Part shown: in pieces, positions 15,399-23,077 of the stretch | Layout: the number at the start of each line of letters is the position of its first letter | Position numbering within the stretch: the stretch's first letter is position 1 | NCBI RefSeq assembly: GCF_947492815.1 | Contig: NZ_CANLOB010000039.1 | Coordinates: 1 to 34,167, forward strand | Length of the DNA stretch: 34,167 nucleotides | Source: an uncultured Dokdonia sp. | GTDB taxonomy: Bacteria > Bacteroidota > Bacteroidia > Flavobacteriales > Flavobacteriaceae | Direction of reading: 5' to 3' | Program-made: the position numbers and the translations under genes | The notes under the pieces: model-generated | What the model was told of the DNA's origin: nothing | The model's input: the letters and a program-made list of their open reading frames with translations, nothing else | The model's database searches: none

Positions 15399-16937
15399 TT
15401 AAAGATTGCTTTTATACGTTCTAGAAACTGGAATTTGAGTAGCATCCTGCATCACTACAAAAGAAACCGTGCGTTGTTTTATGTAGTTTTCATTGACGAT
15501 ATATGATCTATGACAACGCTTAAAATTAGGCGGAAGTTCATCACTGATTTGAGATAATTTTCCGCGTACAAAATTCTGTTTCCCATCGGCAAGAAATACT
15601 CGTAAATAATGATCTTCAGATTTGATATATGTTAAATCTGAGATGTACACTTTTGTCTTGTCCTTTAGTACAATATAATCTTTGGTGACAATGTTTTTTA
15701 ATTCTTGTAATTGTTTGATAGCTTCAGATTGTTCACCTTCTAACTCAAGACTTCGTTTTTTAAATCGTTTTAAAGACAGGTAAATAATAAATACCAGAAC
15801 TGCCAAAACACCTATCGCAAGTAGTGAATAGGTTACTTTTTTTGAAAGATTTTCATTTTCATCGGTGATTGAGCTAAGCTCTGCTTCTATTGTATTATAA
15901 TCATACTTACTATCAATTTCTCTAATATCGGCAGCGTGTCGTAATAAACTTAATGCTTCTTTTTCTTTATATAATTTTTTAAAATAATACAGTGCGCTGT
16001 CATTCATCTGAAGTGCATCATAATTTTTATACAACCATTCGTATCCATACATACGATACACGTTGTTTTTTTCTTTTTCTTGATGAATTTTAAAATAATT
16101 TATAGATTTCCTATAATCACCAGCTTCGTGATAAATAATTGCTTTGTTAAAGGCAATGCTAGGGATTCCTTTTGAGGAATAGTACAAACTATCTTTTTTA
16201 TATGTTTGCTCAGCTAGATTGTAATAGAGAAGTGCTTCTTCTGGTTGATCTAAAAAGGCCTCTAGATACAGTCCTTTAAATTGATGCATATATGCTTTTA
16301 GAAAAGGTGTTGCTGCATATTTCAAACCATTTTTAAAGAGTATCTTAAATTGTGTGGTATCAATTTCTTTTAACCCAGCTTCATTAGCTCTCATTTCATA
16401 GCCAGCTTTATAATAATAGTAATGATATAAATCGATACTATCTTGCGCATACTGCCGTGCTTTTTTTAGATATTTATCATACGTTTTAAGGGCTTTTGCA
16501 TTTCTTAAAAAGTGTCTGTTTATTTTAGGAAGAAGCGTATTAATCACAAGTGTATCTTGTGCGTTAACGGCTTTATTATAAGCATTAAAATACAGTCTAT
16601 AAATAACAGAATCCTTATGTATTTCTCTTCGTTTTAAGATATCTGCATAGAGATATGTCGCAATCATTTGCTCTCTAGCATCTTTAATAGCATCTAGGTC
16701 ATAATCGTTTTCGACTACAAAACCAATCTTCTGGAAATACATATCTGCCAGAAAAAGATTTTTCAATTTTTGATTTTCAAGCGTTGAAATATAATGTTCC
16801 GCTTTTTTAATATCATATCTTTTTCTGGCAAGAAGAATACTATCAAGAATATCGTTAGATCGCTGTGCTTTTAGCTCTAACAAAGAGCCACACAGAAAAA
16901 TACTGAAGCATATTAGTATTTGAAAACGATACCTCAT
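15399..16937 (-). CDS. TPR-transmembrane-LytTR one-component regulator
   Basis: 512 residues. A signal peptide (MRYRFQILICFSIFLCGSLL, then ELKAQ) puts the N-terminal helical TPR-like region (about 30-360; for example EEALLYYNLAEQTYKKDSLYY) outside the cytoplasm. One membrane helix lies at about 369-389 (YSLLAIGVLAVLVFIIYLSL), then a short coiled coil. A C-terminal LytTR DNA-binding domain (about 415-512) includes YIKSEDHYLRVFLADG, FKRCHRSYIVNENYI and IPVSRTYK. It is the same design as the TPR-AraC protein at 4264 with a different output domain. It is the last gene of the minus-strand run, 6 nt after the 199-residue secreted-protein gene, so it probably senses products of this operon and regulates it. 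LytTR proteins bind paired direct repeats, and such a pair is found at 23078-23110. Confidence 0.9.
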   Translation of the reverse strand: MRYRFQILICFSIFLCGSLLELKAQRSNDILDSILLARKRYDIKKAEHYISTLENQKLKNLFLADMYFQKIGFVVENDYDLDAIKDAREQMIATYLYADILKRREIHKDSVIYRLYFNAYNKAVNAQDTLVINTLLPKINRHFLRNAKALKTYDKYLKKARQYAQDSIDLYHYYYYKAGYEMRANEAGLKEIDTTQFKILFKNGLKYAATPFLKAYMHQFKGLYLEAFLDQPEEALLYYNLAEQTYKKDSLYYSSKGIPSIAFNKAIIYHEAGDYRKSINYFKIHQEKEKNNVYRMYGYEWLYKNYDALQMNDSALYYFKKLYKEKEALSLLRHAADIREIDSKYDYNTIEAELSSITDENENLSKKVTYSLLAIGVLAVLVFIIYLSLKRFKKRSLELEGEQSEAIKQLQELKNIVTKDYIVLKDKTKVYISDLTYIKSEDHYLRVFLADGKQNFVRGKLSQISDELPPNFKRCHRSYIVNENYIKQRTVSFVVMQDATQIPVSRTYKSNL

Positions 16938-16943
16938 ATGTGA

Positions 16944-17543
16944 TTAAAATATTACAAAACCATTACAGTGTCTTCCTTTAGGAAATACATCCTTAGGGTT
17001 TATTCCAAATATATCTTCTTGGTTTACAATATGAAAATCTATTTTGGTTTTACTAAGAATATTGAGACGTCCAGTTTTTAAATCAAAATCGGTAGCGCCT
17101 TGTTTTTTCTGCTGAGTTTTTCCTTTACAATTTAATGTAAAGCATTTAGAAATATCTTCCAATTCTACATTAATCACTACTTCATTACCATCATGGTCTT
17201 CATCTATCCATGCTTTTTTCACAATGATAGGACGTTGAAATTTAGCCGCTTCATAGAATGAAAACTCAATACGATTTAACTCAAACACATTGTCATTTAT
17301 CTTTTCTCCTGTAAACCTTCCTATGATCGTAAAAGAAACTGAATCCCCCATTTCTATATGTAAAGGTTGGAATAGACAATCTTCATTTAGGTTGTACATT
17401 AATGGAGCAAACGTATTAAGATCTGTAAATTTTTCTGGCAAATCTGCTGTGTCACAGCTTATATCATCAATTTCTTTCAATTCTTGGGCATATGTAAAAT
17501 GCGTCAATAAGAGAAGTGCTGTTAGTGTGTATAAAGTTTTCAT
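16944..17543 (-). CDS. Secreted protein of unknown function (paralogue A)
   Basis: 199 residues with a clear signal peptide (MKTLYTLTALLLLTHFTYAQ). The first about 63 residues (mature ELKEIDDI, then TADLPEKFTDLNTFAP and LFQPLHIE) are closely related to the N-terminus of the next gene upstream (17787-18233); the C-terminal halves are unrelated. The rest is predicted beta-rich (DSVSFTIIGRFTGE, RIEFSFYEAAKFQRPIIVKK), with an acidic EDHDGNE turn, two Cys in SKCFTLNCKGK and one near the C-terminus (RHCNGFVIF). I do not recognise a family. It sits directly before the LytTR regulator gene and may be its sensed partner or target; that is inference. Confidence 0.75.
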   Translation of the reverse strand: MKTLYTLTALLLLTHFTYAQELKEIDDISCDTADLPEKFTDLNTFAPLMYNLNEDCLFQPLHIEMGDSVSFTIIGRFTGEKINDNVFELNRIEFSFYEAAKFQRPIIVKKAWIDEDHDGNEVVINVELEDISKCFTLNCKGKTQQKKQGATDFDLKTGRLNILSKTKIDFHIVNQEDIFGINPKDVFPKGRHCNGFVIF

Positions 17544-17665
17544 AATTGTAATTGTTTAGTTATTATTTCTTTAGTGTTTTAGGAAAACGTATTAATGAAT
17601 CTCATCGTTATTGCCAATGTATATTCTGTACAAGAACAATACACAACCTGCATTATCTAAGAATC
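17354..17665 (-). repeat. Segmental duplication, copy 1
   Basis: This stretch aligns with 18043-18345 along its length. It covers the 5' part of the 199-residue gene, its leader, and 'ttattgccaatgtatattct', which in the other copy is the 3' end of the metallopeptidase-like gene. Here that coding tail is a non-functional remnant. The intergenic gap 17544-17786 is otherwise featureless. Confidence 0.8.
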
Positions 17666-17786
17666 CGTTTAAACTTTTTCAATTGGCTGAAAAATTATCA
17701 TTTTCAGTCCTTCTTTTGTCTTTTTACCTTCCGTAGTACTATTATGTAATTCAAAAAACCTTCAACTGTGCTTTCATATGTTATTC

Positions 17787-18233
17787 TTAGTCACCATGTG
17801 GTCTTATTACTCCATCTACACACCTATATTTAATGGGGTCGTAACATTTTCCATTACAACTTTCATAACCATGAGGGCATATAGTGCCATTAATACATCT
17901 TTGACTCATTGGGTTATAACAACTGTTACCACATGCATATTGACCATGCTGACATACAACACCATTATCACATTTTTGACTCATTGGATCATAACATCTA
18001 TTTCCACATTTTTTATAACCATCTGGACAGTCTTGATTATTGTCAATATGTAAAGGCTGGAATAAAAAATCTTCATTTAGATCGCACATTGATGGAGCAA
18101 ATGAATTAAGATCTGTAAATTTTGCTGGTAAATCAGCAGTTTCAGAGTTTACCCCATCAAACTCATCTAACTCTAGCACATATACAAAACACGTTACTAA
18201 AAGGAGGCTTATTATTGTATATAAAGTTCTCAT
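17787..18233 (-). CDS. Secreted protein with three Cys-rich repeats (paralogue B)
   Basis: 148 residues. Signal peptide (MRTLYTIISLLLVTCFVYVL), then an N-terminal segment (about 20-63) paralogous to the 199-residue protein (TADLPAKFTDLNSFAP, LFQPLHID). From about residue 67 three tandem repeats of about 24-25 residues follow, pattern CPxGYxxCGNxCYDPMSQxCDNG: (CPDGYKKCGNRCYDPMSQKC), (CQHGQYACGNSCYNPMSQRC), (CPHGYESCNGKCYDPIKYRC). Four Cys per repeat suggest small disulfide-knotted units, as in extracellular eukaryotic-like Cys-rich modules. Function unknown. A TTG-N22-TAGGTTTG promoter lies upstream (18303-18271), so it may be transcribed on its own as well as in the operon. Confidence 0.75.
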   Translation of the reverse strand: MRTLYTIISLLLVTCFVYVLELDEFDGVNSETADLPAKFTDLNSFAPSMCDLNEDFLFQPLHIDNNQDCPDGYKKCGNRCYDPMSQKCDNGVVCQHGQYACGNSCYNPMSQRCINGTICPHGYESCNGKCYDPIKYRCVDGVIRPHGD

Positions 18234-18345
18234 GATTTAATTATTTAGTTATTAATTTTAATGTTTTAGGCAAACCTATTCATGATTGCATCGTTATTGC
18301 CAATGTATATTCTGCACAAGACTAACACAATACATAAATGCTCTA
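18043..18345 (-). repeat. Segmental duplication, copy 2
   Basis: The counterpart of 17354-17665. It contains the 5' part of the Cys-rich gene, its leader and promoter, and the last 17 or so codons of the metallopeptidase-like gene (ending VQNIHWQ). Because the tail is functional here, this is more likely the parental arrangement. Confidence 0.8.
18271..18303 (-). promoter_or_regulatory. Internal promoter for the Cys-rich gene
   Basis: On the minus strand TTG (18303-18301), a 22-nt spacer and TAGGTTTG (18278-18271) fit the Bacteroidota consensus, 37 nt before the ATG at 18233. In the duplicated copy (17617-17584) the -33 TTG is kept but the -7 box has decayed to TACGTTTT. Confidence 0.5.
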
Positions 18346-19097
18346 AACGAATGATTTACTTGGGTATTTGCAACTATTGGATTGGCTTCACGAGAAGCCG
18401 ATGCTGTATTTGACTCTAGCAATAGTATCATGTTGTTATATTCTGAAGTACTAATCGCAGGCACATACAGTTCTTTCATCTTAAACAAGTCCCAAATAAC
18501 TGTTCCTTGATATTCTTTTGACTTTAGCTGTGTTAAAAAGAAACCGAGTTGCAATGCTTTATTTCTAATTTTTGGTTTTCCATGATGATTATCCATGTCA
18601 AAATAATAATCACCAAAAAAATCTCCATAGTCTGTATTATTAATATCGTATAGAAATCTTCCTTGTTCTTGCGCGATTCCTATATAATAACCTGTAATCA
18701 TATCAGCTAAAAGTTCGTTATATGTCGTCGCATTTTCTTCATAATTTACCTTATTTGAATGTGCAATTTCATGTACCATTAATAGTTCTATAAGATCTAG
18801 ACGATCTTTATACTTTTCTAAAAGATCTGCTCCTATTTCTACGATGCCATCAGAAAACTTAGCACTTTTCGAATAATAACAAGCACCATCATAATCTTTT
18901 ACTACTCGTAATAAAATACTACGATCAAACCAATCTTGTACATTATTAAATAGCGCTCTTATTTCTGGGGTTGCTTCTAGATATTCTTTAGTATCATCAA
19001 GTTCCTGCCCGTCAATCGTCATACAATTTTGCGAAAGCAAATCATTTGAAAAAAAGTATAGTATACTCAAGAATGTTATTGTTGTTATATATCTCAT
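18294..19097 (-). CDS. Exported HExxH metallopeptidase-like protein 2
   Basis: 267 residues with a signal peptide (MRYITTITFLSILYFFSNDL then LSQ). The zinc-binding HEIAH (109-113) lies in LIELLMVHEIAHSNK and is followed about 15 residues on by NELLADMITGYYIG, where E128 and D132 are placed like the third ligand region (ExxxD) of gluzincin-type peptidases. It is paralogous to the adjacent upstream protein (shared order: YDG-C, a short beta segment, DLLEKYKD, HExxH, ELxAD, HHG). Its substrate is unknown. It is the sixth gene of the operon, 3 nt after its paralogue. The last codons were copied in a segmental duplication found 680 nt downstream. Confidence 0.8.
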   Translation of the reverse strand: MRYITTITFLSILYFFSNDLLSQNCMTIDGQELDDTKEYLEATPEIRALFNNVQDWFDRSILLRVVKDYDGACYYSKSAKFSDGIVEIGADLLEKYKDRLDLIELLMVHEIAHSNKVNYEENATTYNELLADMITGYYIGIAQEQGRFLYDINNTDYGDFFGDYYFDMDNHHGKPKIRNKALQLGFFLTQLKSKEYQGTVIWDLFKMKELYVPAISTSEYNNMILLLESNTASASREANPIVANTQVNHSFRAFMYCVSLVQNIHWQ

Positions 19098-19100
19098 AGG

Positions 19101-19910
19101 TTACCATTTAAATCCTCCAGCTCTATGTGTTGACTTCCATTTTCTTACTATTCCGAAGGAAGTATAATAGATCCCTTGAAAATCATTTTTATAAATACGT
19201 ACACTATCAAAACCATACATTGCTAAATTTACTCCACTACTCAGCGCTTGTGTTCTTTCTTTAAATCGCCCATGATGACTCGCATGCGTAAATTGATAAT
19301 CTGCTATGGCTTCAAATTTCCCAACAGACTTTTCTACCTGCGCATCAATATCATTTTTTTCTTGCTTGCTAGAAGCCTTGTCATAACGCCTTCTAATTTC
19401 AGAGTACAAATAAAATCCTGCGATCACATCTGCTTGCAATTCTTTATTCTTGCCTTTTAAAATTCCATTACCCCCATATAATGTACCTAAAAAACTCTCA
19501 GCATCATCTTTATACAAATATTGCAATGTGTGCCCTGCCTCATGTGCTAGGAGAATTTCTATAAACAAAGGATCATTCTTATATTTTTCTAGAAAATCTT
19601 CTCCAATGGTCACCGTGGCATTTTTTAAACCATTACGAGAATTAAACTCGTGACAAATTCCATCATAATCTTCAGCTAGTATGTAATTAACATTGATTTC
19701 AAAAAAATCTTGAATCTTGCGCATAGATTGTTGCGTCTTAGAAGGAAACCATCGTATTCCTTCTTTATATCCACTGCTTGCCTCTATATCGCCATCTATT
19801 TTATGAGCACATTCTTGTCCATAACTCGTTATGATAAGAAAACAAGAGCATAAAAGTGAAATCCAATCACATATATTTTTATTCTTTACCTTCATCGTTT
19901 TGGTTTTCAT
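19101..19910 (-). CDS. Exported HExxH metallopeptidase-like protein 1
   Basis: 269 residues from the ATG at 19910, or 264 from the in-frame ATG at 19895. Signal segment ICDWISLLCSCFLIITSYGQ. HEAGH (123-127) with Q130, followed by KNKELQADVIAGFYLYS (E157, D161), matches the YpfJ-like/M48-like 'HExGHxxQ ... ELQADxxAG' signature, so zinc binding is likely. Its start codon overlaps the stop of the upstream caspase-like gene by one base (TAATG), implying translational coupling. It is paralogous to the next gene in the operon. Peptidase activity and substrate are not shown. The export signal places it in the periplasm or outside. Confidence 0.82.
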   Translation of the reverse strand: MKTKTMKVKNKNICDWISLLCSCFLIITSYGQECAHKIDGDIEASSGYKEGIRWFPSKTQQSMRKIQDFFEINVNYILAEDYDGICHEFNSRNGLKNATVTIGEDFLEKYKNDPLFIEILLAHEAGHTLQYLYKDDAESFLGTLYGGNGILKGKNKELQADVIAGFYLYSEIRRRYDKASSKQEKNDIDAQVEKSVGKFEAIADYQFTHASHHGRFKERTQALSSGVNLAMYGFDSVRIYKNDFQGIYYTSFGIVRKWKSTHRAGGFKW

Positions 19911-20785
19911 TATTTTCTACAATCTAGTTCAATATCCTCTTCATTTCTGATCTCCACGGCACCGTATAAAATTTGAGGTTCTTCAAATTCTTCAGATCTA
20001 GCACGTGTGTAAGCTTTCAATTTGCCAATGGTTGAAGCTCCTATACGATACCAGTCACAAGGTTCAATAGTATCCCTACGCAAGTAATAATGTAATCGTT
20101 CTAGAAACCAATGTGTAAAATAGCCTCCTACTTCTGTATTCCAGCCTGCGTATTGTCCATTTTTAGAGGCGGTAATAAAAAGATATCCTCTTGCTTCTTC
20201 AAAGAGTACTTTATAATTTTCTTCTACATAATTATTAATCACAAAACCACCATCTCCTTTTCCATCTTTAGTGAAATAATTACAGGTTTCATATAGATTA
20301 ATGGTTAATCGTGCATTTTTACGGAGTAACATATCTTGTATATTACAACTAGAAAGTGACACATGAGGTTCATCAGAACTTATGTATAATTTATTACCAT
20401 CGTCGTCTTTCTTTCTACTTACGACCATATTTGGGTATTTACAATCACTATCTCCGTATCCATGACCCGCATAATAAAACCATATTACATCATCTTCTCC
20501 TATTTGTAATGTATTAATCTCTTGTAACAAGTTTTTTTTATCAAATTGTTCTCCAATAAAATAATGTTTCTTAATACGCAGATCTGTATATATACCTATA
20601 CGATTAATTTCATCTTCTATTTTTTCCATCGAGAGTTTCCATGCAGGTTTAGGATCACTAGGAAATTCTCTAGCAGTATCTTCTGTCTTTACAACAATAA
20701 TTGCATGTAAGGTACTTTGTGCCGTCACATAGGAAGATATCACTAGAAAAAGAACTAAAATGAGTATGTTACGATATACTGACAT
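19910..20785 (-). CDS. Exported caspase-like (peptidase C14) protein 2
   Basis: 291 residues. Signal peptide (MSVYRNILILVLFLVISSYV, then TAQ), then STLHAIIVVKTED (first strand of the caspase fold), DDVIWFYYAGHGYG with catalytic-type His108, and LTINLYETCNYF with Cys168. The dyad spacing (60 residues) and the GHG context fit the metacaspase/caspase-like clan, but the usual DxC context is replaced by ETC. After the dyad come FITASKNGQYAGW and GGYFTHWFLERL, which resemble the substrate-pocket strand and following helix. It is adjacent (3 nt) to a second exported caspase-like gene. Bacterial caspase-like proteins are usually cytoplasmic, so a paired, exported set is unusual. Target unknown. Confidence 0.85.
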   Translation of the reverse strand: MSVYRNILILVLFLVISSYVTAQSTLHAIIVVKTEDTAREFPSDPKPAWKLSMEKIEDEINRIGIYTDLRIKKHYFIGEQFDKKNLLQEINTLQIGEDDVIWFYYAGHGYGDSDCKYPNMVVSRKKDDDGNKLYISSDEPHVSLSSCNIQDMLLRKNARLTINLYETCNYFTKDGKGDGGFVINNYVEENYKVLFEEARGYLFITASKNGQYAGWNTEVGGYFTHWFLERLHYYLRRDTIEPCDWYRIGASTIGKLKAYTRARSEEFEEPQILYGAVEIRNEEDIELDCRK

Positions 20786-20788
20786 GAT

Positions 20789-21631
20789 CTATTTTGTTTT
20801 TGTGTATTTATAAATTGGAATTTGCACTTTATTTCCTGGCAATTGATTTTGTAAACGTGTCAAGCTATAATCAATTGTCATTTGTTTGGTTTCTGCCAAT
20901 AGTGCACTCCATCTCGCAGGCGTATCAGAACGCAATGCTTTTACAAAAGCAAGTCTAAAGTTTAAAGATAAGAACCCTCCATCTTTAGGATTAGACCATG
21001 AGTAACCTGTATAATTTCCGCTATCATTCATTCCATCTCCGGCTTCGCTTCCACAAAGTACAATTTCGCCTTCGGCTTCAATAAATAGTCTTCTCAATTG
21101 AGCTGCAAGATTTCCTTCTCCAGAAACACCAGTAATAGGCTCTTTCATATCCAACATTGAGTTACAAGCATCTACCATAACAAGAGACAACCTAGGGTTT
21201 TTAGCAGCAATCTTTGTTCTAACCTCTTCTACAGCAACTCCCTGATCATTCTGACTAAATATATCATCTAGCACATATAGTCTTGGATATGGAGATTCTG
21301 AATTAGTAGTTCTATAACCATGCCCTGAATAATAAAAGAATACAACATCATTGGTTCCCACTTGTAAATTGTCAAGCGTGTTTAACAGTTCACTCTTTTT
21401 ACTAGCCGCTGCTTTGTGATAATACGTTTTTAAATTCAAGTCACTATTATCTGCTATAAATTCGGCAAGTCCTTCCATATTATCATAATCGACAGCACAG
21501 CTTTTTCCAATACTATCATCTTCGGTATCGGCAAAAATGATCATGTGTAATGTTACTTCGCCTGGGTTTGTATTTCCCATTACTGGAATAGAAAACAGAA
21601 ACAACAGACATATTTTTAAAAAAATTTTCAT
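20789..21631 (-). CDS. Exported caspase-like (peptidase C14) protein 1
   Basis: 280 residues with signal peptide MKIFLKICLLFLFSIPVMGN. TLHMIIFADTED opens the fold; NDVVFFYYSGHGYR carries His104 and LSLVMVDACNSMLD carries Cys156 in the classical D-x-C-N setting. EIVLCGSEAGDGMNDSG, GYSW and GGFLSLNFRLAFVKAL correspond to the later strands and helix, so the domain appears complete. Shares order and motifs with the neighbouring protein, hence tandem paralogues. There is no extra effector or sensor domain; the protein is essentially a lone caspase-like domain behind a signal peptide. It begins 11 nt after the lipoprotein gene. Confidence 0.87.
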   Translation of the reverse strand: MKIFLKICLLFLFSIPVMGNTNPGEVTLHMIIFADTEDDSIGKSCAVDYDNMEGLAEFIADNSDLNLKTYYHKAAASKKSELLNTLDNLQVGTNDVVFFYYSGHGYRTTNSESPYPRLYVLDDIFSQNDQGVAVEEVRTKIAAKNPRLSLVMVDACNSMLDMKEPITGVSGEGNLAAQLRRLFIEAEGEIVLCGSEAGDGMNDSGNYTGYSWSNPKDGGFLSLNFRLAFVKALRSDTPARWSALLAETKQMTIDYSLTRLQNQLPGNKVQIPIYKYTKTK

Positions 21632-21642
21632 GAGTTTACGTT

Positions 21643-22446
21643 TTAAAAGTTAATAGTAGGGTAATAGGTTTTTATAATTTTTTTTAGTTCTGCAAATTCT
21701 TCCGAACTTGGATTCATTTTAATGCCTCTGTATGGTTCCCCATTTTTATAAAACATCACCGTAGGGATTCCAAAAGCAATAAGTACATCTTGTCCTTTTG
21801 AAAAACGCATTCCTACAGAAGGTGTAAACACTCCTGAAGTTCCTGAAGATCCATCTAGATTATATAACTCATTAAGTTCTGTCACATTAAGAATAAGCGC
21901 TTCCAATCGTTGTGCATCGGCATTTTTCATTCTTGGTGTATGATCATAGTCTCCTAAAAGCGGATAATTATCAATATGTACTTGTGCATCTCTTTTTTGA
22001 TTTCCGCCCACCGCTACCAATGAAAATTGTTGTGTGCTTTCTATCATAGTATCAGCTTCTTCAATAGCCGCAAGAGTCTTTATATACTCCGTCACCTTAT
22101 CTGTAATACCATCATATTGGCCAACTTGTTTGCTTCCGTCTTCAGAGATAATCTTATACTTCGCATTATAACTACTAATCTCAATACGTTTGCCTTCACT
22201 TACAAACTCCTGATCTTTGATAAAAGGGTTCTTCTTAAAAGGGCCTTTTGTGTTTCCTTCATCTGTTAGTAACACAAACAGCTTATCAAAATCACTTTTA
22301 CGTTGTTGTTTCACCTCTTTAGTGCTTATAGGATCACTTTCTGTCTCTCGTTTTGTTCTTTCTTTTGATGGTAATGAGCAACAGCTATACATTAGAAATG
22401 ATACGCTTAAGAACATAAAAACAATGTTTATTTTTGATTTCTTCAT
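21643..22446 (-). CDS. Lipoprotein of unknown function in the caspase operon
   Basis: 267 residues. Lipoprotein signal MKKSKINIVFMFLSVSFLMY with Cys22 (and Cys23) as acylation site, then a charged linker (SKERTKRETESDP). The central part has QFSLVAVGGNQKRDAQVHID and LRAL-type helices; the C-terminal part, KGQDVLIAFGIPTVMFYKNG, PYRGIKMNPSSEEFAELKKI, looks like an alpha/beta domain and faintly recalls thioredoxin-like 'PTVMFYKNG' strands, but no CxxC is present. No family recognised. Second gene of the operon, 3 nt after the small secreted protein gene. It could anchor or control the exported proteases. Confidence 0.75.
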   Translation of the reverse strand: MKKSKINIVFMFLSVSFLMYSCCSLPSKERTKRETESDPISTKEVKQQRKSDFDKLFVLLTDEGNTKGPFKKNPFIKDQEFVSEGKRIEISSYNAKYKIISEDGSKQVGQYDGITDKVTEYIKTLAAIEEADTMIESTQQFSLVAVGGNQKRDAQVHIDNYPLLGDYDHTPRMKNADAQRLEALILNVTELNELYNLDGSSGTSGVFTPSVGMRFSKGQDVLIAFGIPTVMFYKNGEPYRGIKMNPSSEEFAELKKIIKTYYPTINF

Positions 22447-22449
22447 GAC

Positions 22450-22983
22450 CTATCGAAAATTATAACATACTGAAAAATAACCTGTATTATCATCATGATC
22501 TCCGCTAGTATCATTGGTATATACATAGTATTTAAATCCCTTTTTGGTAGGTACGGTATAGGATACTCCTTCTTCGCAACCTATGGTAAAATAATTGCGT
22601 ACATCAGGACCTTCTTCAAACAATACAAGTTGATACTGATATAAATTAGGATCTGGGAATGTAAAACGTTTTCCGTTGGTCCCTCTCTTATTGGCTGAAA
22701 CATAATTTCCACACGTATTTCGTACGCTACTCCAATTTGCCTCATCAAATCTGACATCTAATAATCTCCCTGTTCCTTGCCCTATATAATTAGGACTTCT
22801 AGGGTTACATTTATTTATACACTTCAATTGACTATCATCCATATTATAATTTGCTACAGGTACTACAGCAGATTTTGCAAATGGAATCTCATCAAGAATG
22901 TTAGCCCTCATAAAACTACTTAAGGCATATATGCCAAAAACGAAAAGGCACACATACATAATATTTTTAATTTGTTTTTTCAT
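22450..22983 (-). CDS. Small secreted protein, first gene of the caspase operon
   Basis: 177 residues. The hydrophobic N-terminus (IKNIMYVCLFVFGIYALSSF) is a signal peptide or anchor. The remainder has five Cys (KCINKC, NTCGNY, IGCEEG, VCYNF) and beta-rich aromatic segments (YQYQLVLFEEG, GFKYYVYTNDTSGDHDDNTG), suggesting a compact extracytoplasmic beta-sandwich. I do not recognise a family. It opens the nine-gene minus-strand run, with a roughly 55-nt predicted leader and LytTR-like repeats further upstream, so it should be the most highly expressed member if the operon is induced. Confidence 0.72.
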   Translation of the reverse strand: MKKQIKNIMYVCLFVFGIYALSSFMRANILDEIPFAKSAVVPVANYNMDDSQLKCINKCNPRSPNYIGQGTGRLLDVRFDEANWSSVRNTCGNYVSANKRGTNGKRFTFPDPNLYQYQLVLFEEGPDVRNYFTIGCEEGVSYTVPTKKGFKYYVYTNDTSGDHDDNTGYFSVCYNFR

Positions 22984-23038
22984 AATACTACATTTTAAAA
23001 GAGTTGTTATTCACGTCAAATCATTTATTTGACTTGTT

Positions 23039-23046
23039 CAAACATA
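23039..23046 (-). promoter_or_regulatory. -7 box of the caspase operon promoter
   Basis: Minus-strand TATGTTTG matches TAnnTTTG, about 55 nt before the first ATG. No TTG is found at the -33 spacing, which suggests dependence on an activator. The leader between the box and the gene contains an inverted repeat GTCAAAT-CATTT-ATTTGAC (23015-23033). Confidence 0.5.
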
Positions 23047-23077
23047 CTACTGTCACTGGGCTTACCGAAATAAATGT

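Noticed and set aside
17290..18240. Plus-strand frames opposite the two secreted paralogues
   Set aside because: They lie antisense to genes with clear signal peptides and show no protein features.
19910..21631. Caspase-like genes as an antiphage (CBASS/Avs-like) effector module
   Set aside because: Both have signal peptides, and no nucleotide cyclase, STAND ATPase or gasdermin-like gene is adjacent, so a cytoplasmic defence role does not fit.
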